From Calliphora vicina (taxonomy: Eukaryota > Arthropoda > Insecta > Diptera > Calliphoridae), in assembly GCF_958450345.1 (NCBI RefSeq), contig NC_088784.1, positions 63,513,747 to 63,577,746 of the forward strand: 64,000 nucleotides of DNA, in the 5' to 3' direction. The position numbers and the translations under genes were made by a program. Of the stretch, positions 47,001 through 59,010 are shown one piece after another; position 1 is the first letter of the stretch; the number at the start of each line of letters is the position of its first letter. The notes beneath the pieces are model-generated. The model did no database searches. It was not told the origin of the DNA and saw nothing but the letters and a program-made list of their open reading frames with translations.

Positions 47001-47717
47001 GATTTTCAACATCGTTGAACATCTTTGTCTAACATGGTAATAAATTTTTTGTGTATTTGTAAATGCGTCAATCATGCACTGCCTGACTTCAAATTAGCCA
47101 CGTTCACTGACAACGATATCAAACTTTGGAAAGATTCAATTTATTATGTAATTCCCCAAGACCACTTTATTAAGCAAAGACGTTGATAGAGCTTGATGTA
47201 TAATACTGTTATAAATAATTTTGAAATAGTGAATAATTAATTTACTAAAGAATTAGTTACTCAATTTAAAACCCGAATTAATGAACGAAATAAAAATACG
47301 TTTATATTGTATTTGAATTCAGGATCATGTCCAACTAGCTCAAATTTTTTAAAGCATAGCTCCAAAACGGAAACTAAACGGTTTGCTAGTCCATTGTTTT
47401 GCAGATTGTTCGGGAGTTAATCTGATCAGAATATTTCTGTTGAAAATTTAATGATGGACTTTGTTTTCGAATATTTTTTAACATTATCAATACTAGAATT
47501 GTTAACTTTAACGTTATTTTTTGTTTTTGTTTATCAATAAAATATTAAAAACCGACATCAAAAATTCATTCTTTAATTTTTTAAAAAAATTTTAATTATT
47601 CGAATAATTCGATTAATTTTAAACGTGTGATCGAATTATTCGAACAATTTAAAATCTGTTATTCGAAGTATTCGTTTTATTCGAACAAGAGAAAAATCGA
47701 ATAATTCGAATACCCTA
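44091..47717 (+). mobile_element. hAT element copy B, split by a foldback element
   Basis: Ends tagggtattcattcgact and ttcgaataccctA, flanked by identical 8-bp repeats atcggtag (44083-44090 and 47718-47725). It is inverted relative to copy A. Its own sequence occupies 44091-~44234 and ~46796-47717; the latter includes plus-strand transposase debris (VTQFKTRINERN, SGSCPTSSNFLK near 47250-47350). The rest is the nested FB1 element. Confidence 0.9.
44239..46791. mobile_element. Complete foldback element FB1, 2.55 kb
   Basis: Termini tgggggatttcatgtcaagt and its inverse ending cttgacatgaaatgcccca, with TATA on both sides (44235-44238 and 46792-46795). Each arm is about 350 bp of unique sequence followed by a tandem array of about 175-bp units, each with cttagtgggatgcgagtggg and atatctatcaaaataaa. 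About seven forward units (near 44660, 44855, 45025, 45205, 45370, 45545 and 45727) meet four inverted units (near 45815, 45985, 46160 and 46340) at a pivot near 45795. No coding capacity. Confidence 0.88.
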
Positions 47718-47769
47718 ATCGGTAGTCAATATAATAAAAAATTTCAAAATTATCCAATATTTACGTTCT

Positions 47770-48540
47770 TTTGTTAACATTAAATGAATAAAATTCCAAA
47801 TATTGAAAAATTTTACATTTGACCCTTATTATTTAAGGCTTAGCGTTTTCCGATTTTAGTAAAACATTCGACTATATTTAAATTGACCTAGACTATAATA
47901 TTCTGAATTGGTTTTACTTAAAAATCATAACAGTAAGGAAATTCGGCTCATTCGCCACAATATGGCCAAAAAAATAGTTTTTCTCGAAAATCGCAAAATT
48001 TAAATCGCAGGTACGGAAAAGTATTGACATACTTTTTTCACATTTTTCTTCCCTATTATGTTGTAAATAAATCCTAATGTGATGATCAAAAAATTTTGAA
48101 ATTTGTTTAACAAAATTTTTAAAAATTTGAAAATGGAGTTTTGAAACTGCCGTTAAAAAAATATTTTTTTTGGTTATACCTGCGAATAGGTTAGCTATAT
48201 CCTATGAAGATAAGAACTCATATACAAGTAAATATGGATCTATTTTAAGTAAGAATAAACTTTTGTTTTAATATTTCTCAAAATATGTTAATTTTGTTCC
48301 TACATTTATTGTTATAGTGGCCTGAGACACGTTAATGGCCTGGCGATTTTTTAATAACTTCAACATTTTTTAACTACTTTTTGTCTTTTATATCTCATTA
48401 GAACGACAATTACGTACACATTTCGATTCTTTTAAACTAAATTGCAAAAGTAATTACTTAATAGCAAATTTTTAAAAAAAAATTGAAAAAAGGCATTTTT
48501 CCCCTTGTAAATGCACCTCAAAACTAAATCGAAAGTCGGC
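47770..48540. repeat. Half-copy of the FB2 palindrome family
   Basis: Collinear with 7540-8340 and with the right arm of 19326-21503 (aaatcgcaggtacggaaaa, acctgcgaataggtta, acacgttaatggcctggcga). Ends near cgaaagtcggcgcggcttct. Confidence 0.7.
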
Positions 48541-50460
48541 GCGGCTTCTTAGAACAAGCTAACAATTTTTTTGGTGTTATTTTAGGTCATTACGAAAGTT
48601 TTTAGCGGGTACCGTAACTTTTTAATGGCTAGTGATAGAAACGAAAAATGCATGTTTAAAAAAACTAAAATTCTTTTTTTTAATTTTTTTTATGATATTT
48701 GCGCCCCCTGTTGTGGGTTTTTGGAACTGATTTTATGGATTCAAAAAACATTAATTGTATTAATTTTTAATGCAGAATCGACTAGTGAAATCATATTTGC
48801 AATATATTCAACTATTTTTGCTCTACAGAAAAATGTGCTCAAAATCCGCGTCTTTAGGTGAATTGAACCACCAAAAAATTTTCCAAAAAATGGGACGCCA
48901 TTATTCCTATTTACGCAAAAACCTTCAGAAAAATGACGATACCCGCAAATCAAATTTTTGAAATTAACTCTAATATACATACATATATTAAAAATAGAAA
49001 AATGTAGAACAAATTTTAATTTAAAAATGGTTGACACAATACGTCAAATTTTCAGACAACTACGTACCATAGAGGGATTTTTGTGTCAAAACCCCTATTT
49101 TTCGATCACTAAATTTTAAAAATCAAATGATGCAGTTTTGTAGATAAATGTTTAAAGATGAAATGTGCATTTATAGTTTTTAGAAAAATTGTATTTTATT
49201 TTTAAAAAATTAAAGTAAAGTCCATGCAAGGGTGTTAAGCAAAAATTTACGTATATTTTCACGCAAGTGGTTTATATATTTAAAATTTTCCTGATAATAC
49301 AATTTGCCTTTAACATATTTGAAGATATGGCCATATCTAGAAGTCTCTAAAAATTATTTTATTTTTAATTTTCCATAGAAAAAAAACTAATGTAGCCCTA
49401 CTTCCCCCTAAACTGCTGTTTAAATAAAATGAAAGGTGGGAGTATCTTGTTTCGATTTAAAAAAAATTAGTTTTCGGAAGTTTTCGGAACAGGATGAAAA
49501 CTTAACATTTTTTGTCGAATAATAAACGAAATATCAAAAAAATTCTTATATATGTATGGGTTTCGTGGGCGGTGGTCGTGACCGATTTTATTGAAACTCG
49601 GCATTTTTTTCCCCATTGCCCTCTTGAGAGCATTTGGCTTCCACAAAGCATATTATACGAGTTGTTTTTCGCATATTTCCCATGTAAGATTGCACTCCTT
49701 GTTATTGGAGTATCGTAAGTCTTGGAATCCCACAATTCCTAAAAATTTAAGCGAAAATCCCACAAATTTTATTTTTTTTAATTTTGCCAATACGGCCCAC
49801 ATTTCCATCGGGGCTGGGAAAATACTTTAGGGTTAAATAGGGAACACACCGAGGTTTCCAAGGCTGCTTTCCGTTTTCTGATCCCATCTTTAGGATTATA
49901 GAACATGTGACCCAAATTTGAAATTTGGATAAAAAAAATAGGTCAGATTCCTAAGGGCGTAGGGGCGCATAATGGAAAAATAGGACATGATTTTTATATC
50001 AGAATGTTCTCCGTAAATATACTTTACAGAAACACGAAAAATTTTTATATGTTCTTAAAGAAAGCTTTTTGTTAACAAAGAAAGACTTTTCGCCCAAAAA
50101 ACAGCACAAATCTACTATTTTTTAAATTGAAAATCGTTTATTTTTCGATCCAAAATGGATATTGCTCTAACATCTTATGTATGTTATTGGCGATTTAGTT
50201 GTCTAACTAACAAAAAAATTCGAGTCCATTTGGTCTAAAAGTACGACCTATATTTTTAAAAAAGCGGACTAAGGTATGGCAAAATATTAAAATTTCAATA
50301 TTGAAATGCCTATAACTCGGAAATTATAAGAGATTCATAGCACACATAAGCACGCTTTTCAAGATCTAGCCAAGCGCTTTCAAATGGGAAACAAAAACAG
50401 GACGTGTTTAAAAATTTTACATAGCGCAGTCCCTGGATTTATAGGGCGCATTTTAAAACA
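48541..50460. other. Repeat-like non-coding sequence
   Basis: No domain in any frame. The style (short sentences such as agttttaaaaatttgg and aactcggaaattataagaga) resembles the CACAGTGG repeats. Frames of 60-98 codons overlap on both strands without preference. Confidence 0.4.
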
Positions 50461-50575
50461 TTAAACTCGAATACTCCCTGGCTACTCTCATATCAAATTT
50501 TATCCCTATCGGACCAGCTGTTTAGAAATGCCAGATTTATTTCCAAAAAATTTTGATTCTGCCCCACTGTCTAGA
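50461..50575 (-). repeat. CACAGTGGGGC-type repeat end
   Basis: The inverse reads cagtggggcagaatcaaaat, then ggaaataaatctggcatttc. The same end lies at about 16100-16165 (minus). It is related to the CACAGTGG family starts. Confidence 0.55.
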
Positions 50576-51086
50576 GATGGAAAACAGTGAGCAAAATGAT
50601 TTGATTCAAATCTTTTTAGCATTTTCCCAAAATGCATCCACCCTGCAACTGTTACCGTCAGCACTTTCTTTTAAGTTGAGGAGTTCCTTTTATCTGTGCA
50701 CTGGTTCCTAGTTTGTCTCTTCTGGCCGGTGTTGTACGTTTGGCACAAAATGTAAAAGAACCTGTTTCTTCTGGCCGATGTTGTACGCTGTCACACAGTT
50801 TTACTTGCCAATGTATATGCACCAAAATAAAAATTTGTTGTCAAGCTTTTGTTTACATTTTTGCTCATGTTTACATAAATAGTACTATTTTTGCAACTCT
50901 GCAAAAAAAAGTTTACCAAAAAGTCCAGTTTGTTTTCTTCAGCTGCGTTTATTTATTGTTTATATTGATTTAAAAACCGTTTATTTTTACTTTTAATTTA
51001 CAAATTCTTTATTTTAACGTTTTAAATATTTTCCACCCTTATATTTGATCACTTGTGGCGCTTTTCACTATTTAAGCTCAATCAAT

Positions 51087-51713
51087 AAAAACAAGTAAGA
51101 GAGCTATATTCGGCTGTGCCGAATTTTATATACCCTTCACCAAAATATACTTTAAAATAAAAATTTTAAATATTTTTAGGTAAACAAAATTTAATTTTTT
51201 TCCAGTTATTTTTTCGAAATTGTTTTTTAAATTTAAAAATTTATTTTTTAAATTAATTGATTTTAAAATTTTTTTTTTTAGTTTTTAATTTTTTTTTTTT
51301 AATATTTAGTGAAAAAAATTTTGGTTGAAAAAAAAAAATTCGGGTTAAAAAATATTTTTTTCCGATTTTGACCCATTGTATGTCCAACTTACTATGGTCT
51401 TATATACGTCGTTGCACAGGTCTTTGAAATATCTATCATAAGATATTCATATTGTCTATATTAATGATTTAGTAATCCAGATATGGGTCAAAAATAGGTC
51501 AAAAATCGTGGTTGTCCTGGTTCTTTCCTTATAATTCAGAAAGTTGATTTCAACACACAGACGGACAGACGGACATGGCTATATCGACTCCGCTATCTAT
51601 AACGATTCAGAATATATATACTTTGTGGGGTCGCAAATGAAAAATGTAGAAATTACAAACGGAATGACAAACTTATATATACCCTTGCCACTCATGGTGA
51701 AGGGTATAAAAAC
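51087..51713. mobile_element. mini-me/DINE-1-like element, type II
   Basis: Ends aaaaacaagtaagagagcta with hairpin ttcggc-tgt-gccgaa, and ctcatggtgaagggtataaa. It carries cacagacggacagacggaca (GTCY tract) and atcgactccgctatctataa. It is collinear with 4882-5492, and the two define a distinct subfamily. Confidence 0.7.
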
Positions 51714-52244
51714 ACAGTCGCTCTTTTATTGATGTATTAGTCGTTTTTACACCACATACAGAGTTACCGGATAGTACTATTATGTGTGGTGAAATTTATT
51801 TGCACAACGTCTACACATGACAAACTTTTTTCATGTTTAGAGCTAACATTACCGCCGGCCTTGTTACTGTTGTTCACAGTAGTTTATCAATAGAAAATTT
51901 ATATATGATGTTAAAAAGAGTAACATATAAATATCTTATAATTTTTATTCACAGCAATGACATAAAGGAAAAAAATAAAGTCTTAAGATAATGGCAAAAA
52001 ATGTAATTCATTATAGTACTTATTAAATAAAGTGTAATTAAATTCATTCAATGATTAATTAAGAAGTAAAAAATATGAGATCAATTCATTTGATTAAAAA
52101 AGAGTTAAAAATTAAACATTTTCAGATATAAATATTCATATAAAATAAATACAGGTATTTAAAAGGGCTACAAAAAGTATAAAGATTATTAGGTGTTTTT
52201 ACAAAGTAACAATATGTAAAAATGATTGCCACAAAAAGAGTAAT
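51714..52244. other. Intergenic sequence
   Basis: AT-rich, nothing recognised. Confidence 0.4.
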
Positions 52245-52944
52245 TCAAACCCGTTTAACTCCTTCCCCAAAATAAGCAAATCCGAATATTGTGTCCTGGA
52301 CATAAATGTAACCAGGGCGCCCGTTTGCTGGGCCAATTAATATGCGGCTTTTTGCATCTGCTCCCAGGATAAGGTGATAGTTAAGACTTTTATTCCAATT
52401 TCTATTGGCATTAGCATATTCACTAGTGTTCTGGTTCTATCTCTGATGAAGTACTACGGCCATAACTTTTGTCCTCTACGACGCACTCAATTTCGATACG
52501 GCGTCCTTCATCACGGCTATGATAGACGGTAATATTTGTTCTGTTGCGTTTTGTCACGCTTCGTAGTTTTTCAGCTTCAGCTAATGTAATGGATGATCTA
52601 GCTGCTGTTGTTTCAATCAACGCTCTCGTAAACAGTGCTTCTCTACCAGCCCGAGTAATGACACGAACAAATGCGGTCATCTGCACCCACACTCTGCCTG
52701 CAGGCATTGGATGTAGCCAGCTATTGTGATCTTGCATGCATCGCCGGCTACGGTCAATACTTTGGCAATCAGCTCTACCGTGCGACTGCGCCAAACAGTT
52801 GTAGCACAGCGATTTTTGGGCTACGACGCGGAGCTTCTGTTTGACATTGACGGATGGCGTGAAGGCGATTGCATAGGGGGCAACCATAGTTGGTATTAAA
52901 TAAACCGTCGGACATATACTGGAAGCAAGTAAATAGGGAAACAT
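52245..52944 (-). pseudogene. BEL/Pao retrotransposon zinc knuckle and protease fragment
   Basis: The minus frame shows a CX2CX4HX4C knuckle (CYNCLAQSHGRADC), a second Cys/His stretch (RRCMQDHNSWLH), then a retropepsin-like segment (ALFTRALIETTAARSSIT). After a stop at 52423 a shifted frame reads YHLILGADAKSRILIG and YVQDTIFGFAYFGEG, the conserved flap/C-terminal part of BEL proteases. The catalytic D-T/S-G is replaced by E-T-T, so the protease is dead. This piece lies downstream of the integrase in transcriptional sense, the reverse of the normal order. Confidence 0.75.
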
Positions 52945-52974
52945 TAATATAAAATTTTAATATAAATAATTTAA

Positions 52975-54184
52975 TTAGAGCAATTTGGAAGAATTACTAA
53001 TTTGTGGATCGGTCGAGTAATTATACTATTTTGAGTTTTTATATCTGCTACACGAACTTTACCATCATTGCCAGTGTAAACTTTTATTAGCGATTTTTTA
53101 GAACAAAAAGGTCATTTACTTTCTATCTATCTGGGGAAATTTCCATTTGTTACGCTTGTGCAACTCCTTTAAGTATTCGTCTTTCCACCGTCGACAAAAT
53201 TTCTTGTTGTAGCGATTTTATTTCGCGCCACCGATTTACAATACTAAGAGGAGAAGAAAGTTCTTCTGGCTCGGCTGGAGAAAGCATAGTAGAAGCGATT
53301 AGAAAATGCCCTGGAGTTAGAGCAGACAAATCATTCACTTCTTCTGACATAGGGCCAAGAGGGCGCGAATTGAGGCTTCTATTTTCGCCAAAAGTGTTGA
53401 AAACTCCTCAAATGTGTATTTTAGTTGTCCAGCTGTCTTCTTGAAATGCATTTTTAGACTTTCTACTCCTGCCTCCCATAATCCTCTCATGTGAGGGGCT
53501 GCGGCAGGAATAAAGTGCCAAACTAGATGTTGATGTATATAATTTTCGACCGCACTGACACGTAGCTCTTTAACATGTTTTTCAAAATTCGCATCGATTT
53601 CTCTTGCAGCGCCAACAAAATTTCTTCCGTTATCCGAGAAAATAGAGCTTGGGCATCCTCGACGGTCAATTAATCGGGCTAGAGCTGCTAAAAACGCTAG
53701 AGTAGACAAATCACTAACTGCCTCGAGGTGGATCGCTTTAGTAGAAAAACAAACAAAGAGACACACGTAGCTTTTGGTGATTCTACAATATCTATCTGTG
53801 AAACCGGTATTCGTAAAAGGATGACTTAGAGTAATTCTTTCTTCGGGCAAAGCTGCCATTATTTGGGTTTGTAGTTTTTTGTGATATAAGACACAAACTT
53901 TACAATTATGAATAACTATCTTAATCAAATTTTTAACCTTTATTATACAACACTGTTGCCGGACGACGTTTAAGACTAGACGAGGGCCACCACGATGTAC
54001 CAATGTGTGAACAAACTCAACATAAAGTCGAGATAATCTGCTACCATACGCAGGTATAATGGGATGTCGTTCATTGTAGGATAAACATGATGTAGAATCA
54101 AGACGACCATTAGCACGAATTATGTTATTCTTGTCTATGAATGGCGTGAGTGTTAGTAAAGGACTACGAGAATCAAGTTTCTTT
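52975..54184 (-). pseudogene. BEL/Pao integrase pseudogene
   Basis: From 54184 downward: PFIDKNNIIRANGRLDS and HPIIPAYGSRLSRLYVEF, then LVHRGGPRLVLNVVRQ (H2C2 zinc-binding part). Next comes the core with CFSTKAIHLEAVSDLST, the second catalytic Asp in SDNGRNFVGA and the Glu in GLWEAGVESLK. After DLSALTPGHFLI and VNRWREIKSLQQ a frameshift near 53150 is followed by KVYTGNDGKVRVADIKTQN and TRPIHKLVILPN, the C-terminal end with stop near 52975. The region around the first catalytic Asp is shortened (TGFTDRYC). RT and RNase H are absent. Confidence 0.85.
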
Positions 54185-54439
54185 TTAGAAGTTAATCAGT
54201 TAAATTCATTCGAAAATTGTTGCTGCTGTGATAAAAAAAATAACCGAGTACATAGGAAAACCAATTCCTAAGCCGAAATTCTCAATCACCCTTATCGTGG
54301 TTGGCGTAAACATTTGTTTTTGTTTTTTTTCAAAAACATTTGAAATCAATTAAAAGCATTATTAAATAAATTAAAAAAAAGTATTAAATTTTAAAATCAG
54401 AATTATTATGGATTTAATTGAAAAAATTTGAGTAATAAT

Positions 54440-55080
54440 TTTTTCTGTGTGTTTAAAGTAATCCGTTTTGTGGAAACAAGTCAAGAAACTGTAAGCATGA
54501 GTGTCGAGCTGCAGAACGATCAATCTGGAGAAGAATTTTCCAAACAATTGCAGGGCATTGGCAACGGCAAAATCCAGGTTCACATTTCGACCGGATGCAT
54601 TCAATTTCCCGTCGCTTTTTTCCAGTTCACTTGATCATAAGCCGAACCAAGATGATGTCGTCAACTAGTCAACTGTGTTTTTAAAAACAATGGGATTACC
54701 CGGATAATCATTATTGTACGAATCATAAACCAACCACGTCTTTGTAATGGCACCCTACTTGCGTTAAAAAACCTGATGAATAACGTCATAGAATCAGCAA
54801 TACTTAAAGAATAGTACAAAGGAGAAGACGTTTTGATACCACGGATCCCAATGGCACCGACCGACATGTCATTCGATTTTAAATGCTTGCAGTTTCCGGT
54901 ACGGCTTGCATTCGAAATGACAATTAGCAAATCTCAAGGATAGTCATTGCGTGTTTGCGTCATTAACCTTGAAAATCCATGTTTCTCAAATGTTCTATTA
55001 TATGCCGCCTATGCAGTGAACGAAATTATGATATCACAGCAAAGCAATCGAAAAACGTATTTCCTTATTTTAATTGATTA
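54440..55080 (+). pseudogene. Helitron/Pif1-type helicase C-terminal pseudogene
   Basis: Plus-strand segments read MSVELQNDQSGEEFSKQLQ and IGNGKIQVHISTGCI. They continue NQPRLCNGTLLALKNLMNN, YKGEDVLIPRIPMAPTD, FDFKCLQFPVRLAFEMTISK-SQG and INLENPCFSNVLLYAA. This is the end of the Pif1-like helicase domain carried by Helitrons: the N-G-T-R-L motif, the FP-R-AFA-TI-KSQG motif VI region, and the LYVA-SR region. Stops (for example after LKE and after SQG) and frame changes show it is dead. No Rep domain was found. It may mark the autonomous relative of Helitron-like repeats in the window. Confidence 0.8.
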
Positions 55081-57257
55081 CCTACCTGAACATCGATCTT
55101 TTCATCAAAAGATTCATTGTACATACATATGTATGTATTTTCAAATCAAATGAAAATCAAACATAACACAAACCTTTATGTATGAAAATTATCATTTATG
55201 TGCTGCTTTTCTATAATGTTGGAAATTTTACATGTATTTTGTTTTTGTTACAATAACAAAATACATGTTAAATTTCCACTCAAAGTACCGTTCGCTATAG
55301 GAAAACAGCACATTAAAATACGTTTCATTTTCTCTTTTTACACATTTCAAACAGCTTCTCAAAAATTCACAAATCGAACACAAATATTTTTTCTAATCTA
55401 GACAGGACAACGTCTGTCGTTAGTTAATAAATCTCAATATCACTCTCAATATTTGCTATTCATATAACAATTCTCCTTGAATATTGATTTTGCAAAAAAT
55501 ATTGTAATATTTATTGGTGCTAGATATTTAAATTATCGAGTATTTAGGAGAAAATGATTTAATATTTTCTATTCCAAGTATTCACATTTAGCTTTTTCTG
55601 AAAATATAATGTATATTGGAAATGAATTTCAAAACATATTGCAGTGGTACAAAATTACTATTATTAATTGTGTATGATGCATACAGTATTTTAAAATTTC
55701 CTTATTATTTCTGTTGAATACGAAATCTTTAAAGTGCAACACAAAATATTTGCTACAATTTTCAATGATACGTGTAGTTTCCAAGAAAGTATGGTCGGAA
55801 GATCCCGAAAATCAGCTATGTGTTTGTCTCATATTTTGGTTCAAAAGTCCTGTTTGGCTTAACCGATTTTACTAATTTTCAATACAAAACATTTCTGATC
55901 AACAAAGAATATTTTGGAATAATTTCATCCCACGACGTCCTTTCATCGATGCTCTATCGTACCAACGACAGACAGGAGGACGGACATAGCTAGACCATAT
56001 TCCAACTTTACAAACAAACTAAATTTTAAATTTAGTAATAAACTTGGAAAGCTTATTTTTCGTCCATGTAAAGAGGTCACCTTAGAATCGATTTTTTGAA
56101 CTTTATTCTGCAATATTTGAGGGAACTTTTACCATAAAATTTAGACCATCAATTCAAGTTTCTACGCCAATTCATTCGGTTTTCTATTTTCTATAAAAAA
56201 ATAGTTTAGAATTTTCATTTGTCTTGAAAGTATTTCACAACTCTTCCTGTTGCAAATATCCCCTTTCATTCTGTACATCTTCTGTCCGCAACCATGACCA
56301 ATCAGAACAATTCTTTGAGAGCAAATATGAATGTTGTATTGAACCACATTTTTATTCAGTATAAAAAAAAAATGTTCATATAATGTACACAATATAAATG
56401 TTTGTGTGCTGTTAATAATTTGAACTTTATTAAAATGCATTGTTAAGTGTTAAGCGAAGTGTAAATGTAAATATTTGCAAAATTGAGAAAAATCAACGGA
56501 AAATCACGTAAAAGAAAAATACGAATCATTTTATTACTTCACAAACAGGAAATGTTTAAAATGGAATTACATATTTTCATTTTCCAATAACAATCTGCAT
56601 TAAAAGAGTTTTTCTTATTCGTTTTTTTTTTAATATGAAAGTAGTAAGGGGCTGATAAATGTAATATTTATTGCTATTTAAACAATATAATAAAGTGTTT
56701 TTCGAAACATAAGCGGATGTAATAAATTTCTTTGGATATTACATCCAATGAAGGAAGAAATCTGTAAGTGTGTAATTTAAAAAGGTATTAAATATTTTGA
56801 AATTCGATTATAACGTACTGGCATATGTTTACTTCATTTTGTAAATGGAAAATAAGAAATTTTTTTAAAATGTCGTAAGATTTAATATGAAAAAAAATTA
56901 CAAAAATTACAAAAGTTATTAAGCAATTTAAAATAATTGTTGGCAACTGATTATTTTAAATTAAATTTAAAATTTATTTAACATTCTTTAAAAGGAATGA
57001 GAAATTCAAAAATAATTTTGACCCGTGATTTTTATCTTTTAAAAATATTGGCCCATAATCATAGTCAGAAATGAAGTACATATATTTTAAGAGAAATAAA
57101 GTCGTCTTTACATAAGAGTGGACTTTATGTCTACCATAGACAAGATAAAATATACTTTTGACGTTAAAGTCGACTGTAGATTTCGCTGTTACTTTTATTG
57201 TTTACCTTTTTTGTTTAATTTTCTATGTCAGCTGTTCAGCGGTGCCACTTGTCTATA
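55081..57257. other. Intergenic sequence with an old mini-me scrap
   Basis: Mostly unique. At 55790-56005 a degraded mini-me-like piece shows aagaaagtatggtcggaaga, ctcatattttggttcaaaag and gacagacaggaggacggaca. No gene recognised. Confidence 0.5.
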
Positions 57258-57623
57258 TTTTTATACCCTGCACCACCATAGTGGGGAGGGTATTATGAGT
57301 TTGTGCAGATGTTTGTAACGTCCGAAAATATTAGTCTAACACTTTAAAGTATACCGACCGACCGACTTAGAATCACTTTATGAGTCGATTAAACGATGTC
57401 CGTCCGTCCGTCTGGTCGGCTGGCTGGCTGGCTGTCCATGTAAACTTTGTGCGCAGAGTACAGGTCGCAATTTTGAAGATATTTCGATAAAATTTGGTAC
57501 ATATTATTTTTTCGGCCCAAGGACCAAGCCTATTGAAACTGGCTGAAATCAGTCCATTATTTCACCTAGCCCCCATACAAATGTCCTTCCTAAATTGGAC
57601 TTTATCGGTCATAAATGTTTAAT
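57258..57623 (+). mobile_element. mini-me type I, 5' portion
   Basis: Starts ttttataccctgcaccacca and carries gtccgtccgtctgg, then ggctggctggctg. It stops at gtcataaatgtttaatta, where the next copy begins, giving two heads in tandem. Confidence 0.8.
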
Positions 57624-58376
57624 TATACCCTACACCACCATAGTGGGGAGGGTATTATGCGTTTGTGCAGATGTTTGTAACGCCCAAAAATATTAGTCTA
57701 ACACCCACCTTAAAGTATACCGATCGACTTAGAATCACTTTCTGAGTCGAATAAACGATGTCCATCCGTCCGTCTGGTCGGCTGGCTGGCTGGCTGTCCA
57801 TGTAAACCTTGTGCGCAGAGTACAGGTCGCAATTTTGAAGATATTTCGATGAAATTTGATACATATTATTTTTTCGGCTCAAGGACCAAGCCTATTGAAA
57901 CTGGCTGAAATCGGTCCACTATTTCACCTAGCCCCCATACAAATGTCCTCCCGAAATTGGACTTTATCGGTCATAAATGTTTAATTTATATATGTATCTC
58001 CACAAATTCCGCTCCAAATAAGTTTTATATACACAAAATTCATGTCACCAAATTTTTTTACGATCGGTCCATAATTAGTCATAGCTCCCATATAGACCCG
58101 CTTCCGAAAATCACTTTAACGTGCATAAATCGCTTAAAAATGTTGGTAAACACACAAAATTCAACATAGTTAACTTCAATATACACATAAATCACAAGAC
58201 CTAATTTCATGGTGATCGGTCCATAATTGGTCATAGCTCCCATATAAGGCCCACTTCCGAAAATCATTCAAAAATACGAATTATTGAAATTTTAAAAGAA
58301 AAATGTTTTTACTCTTTTACTTAGTGTAGGCTATTATATGGTCGGGCTTGACCGACCATACTTTCTTACTTGTTTT
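57624..58376 (+). mobile_element. mini-me type I, full-length reference copy
   Basis: About 753 bp. It starts ttataccctacaccaccata, then agtggggagggtattatgcg. A GTCY-type tract (atccgtccgtctgg) is followed by modules with cataattagtcatagctccc and ccgaaaatcactttaacgtg, repeated once (about 58067 and 58217). The terminal hairpin is atggtcgg-gcttga-ccgaccat, then actttcttacttgtttt. Architecture matches published mini-me/DINE-1 features (GTCY microsatellite seed, TATACCC end, Helitron-like terminal hairpin). No protein encoded. Confidence 0.75.
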
Positions 58377-58745
58377 GTATATTGTATGATAACATTTTCT
58401 ACATTTGAGGTGGTACCCAGTTAAAGTCGGTTCAATTTAAAACACACTTTAATTTTGACTATAGTTGCAAAATAATTAAAAGCAGGTTTTTATTTTAAAC
58501 TTGTTTCTAAAAAGAACCTGACTTTAGAGTTTGACTATGATTATGGGCCATTATATTTTATGAATGTGTATATTTTTATTCATATTTTCTAACAAAATGG
58601 AAATATTTTTATAATCACCACCAAAAAGAAGTCACATATGGAAATATTGGTAGTAGAACCATACAATTTTATGCATTTCTCATTCCACATTTAAAATTTT
58701 TAATCTAATTTTCAAAATATTAAAATATTGTTTTTTGATTATAAT

Positions 58746-59010
58746 TTATATTAGGGATTTCATGTAAAGTGGACCAACTTTCGAAATCGATGTCTTCCGA
58801 TTGGGATGAAATTTGCTATTGGATAGTTATTTAGATACAAAACCGGTCAAGAACTATCTGGGTTAGGTGGGGTCAAAATTTTACCGTTTGGCCAAACAGG
58901 TGTTTTTTCTGATCCATGTAACTTATTACCTATTGTTCTTAACAGAATGTGTCCCAAATAGTTTAGATAGCTATTTATTCAATCTATCGAGAAAAAAAAA
59001 TTTTTTTTTT
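58746..59010 (+). repeat. FB1 foldback arm fragment
   Basis: Starts ttagggatttcatgtaaagt, then aaatcgatgtcttccgattg, ttattacctattgttcttaa and tgtcccaaatagtttagata. One arm only, without the 175-bp units. Confidence 0.75.

Noticed and set aside
48625..49037. Overlapping 60-98 codon frames on both strands
   Set aside because: No family signature; composition follows base content.
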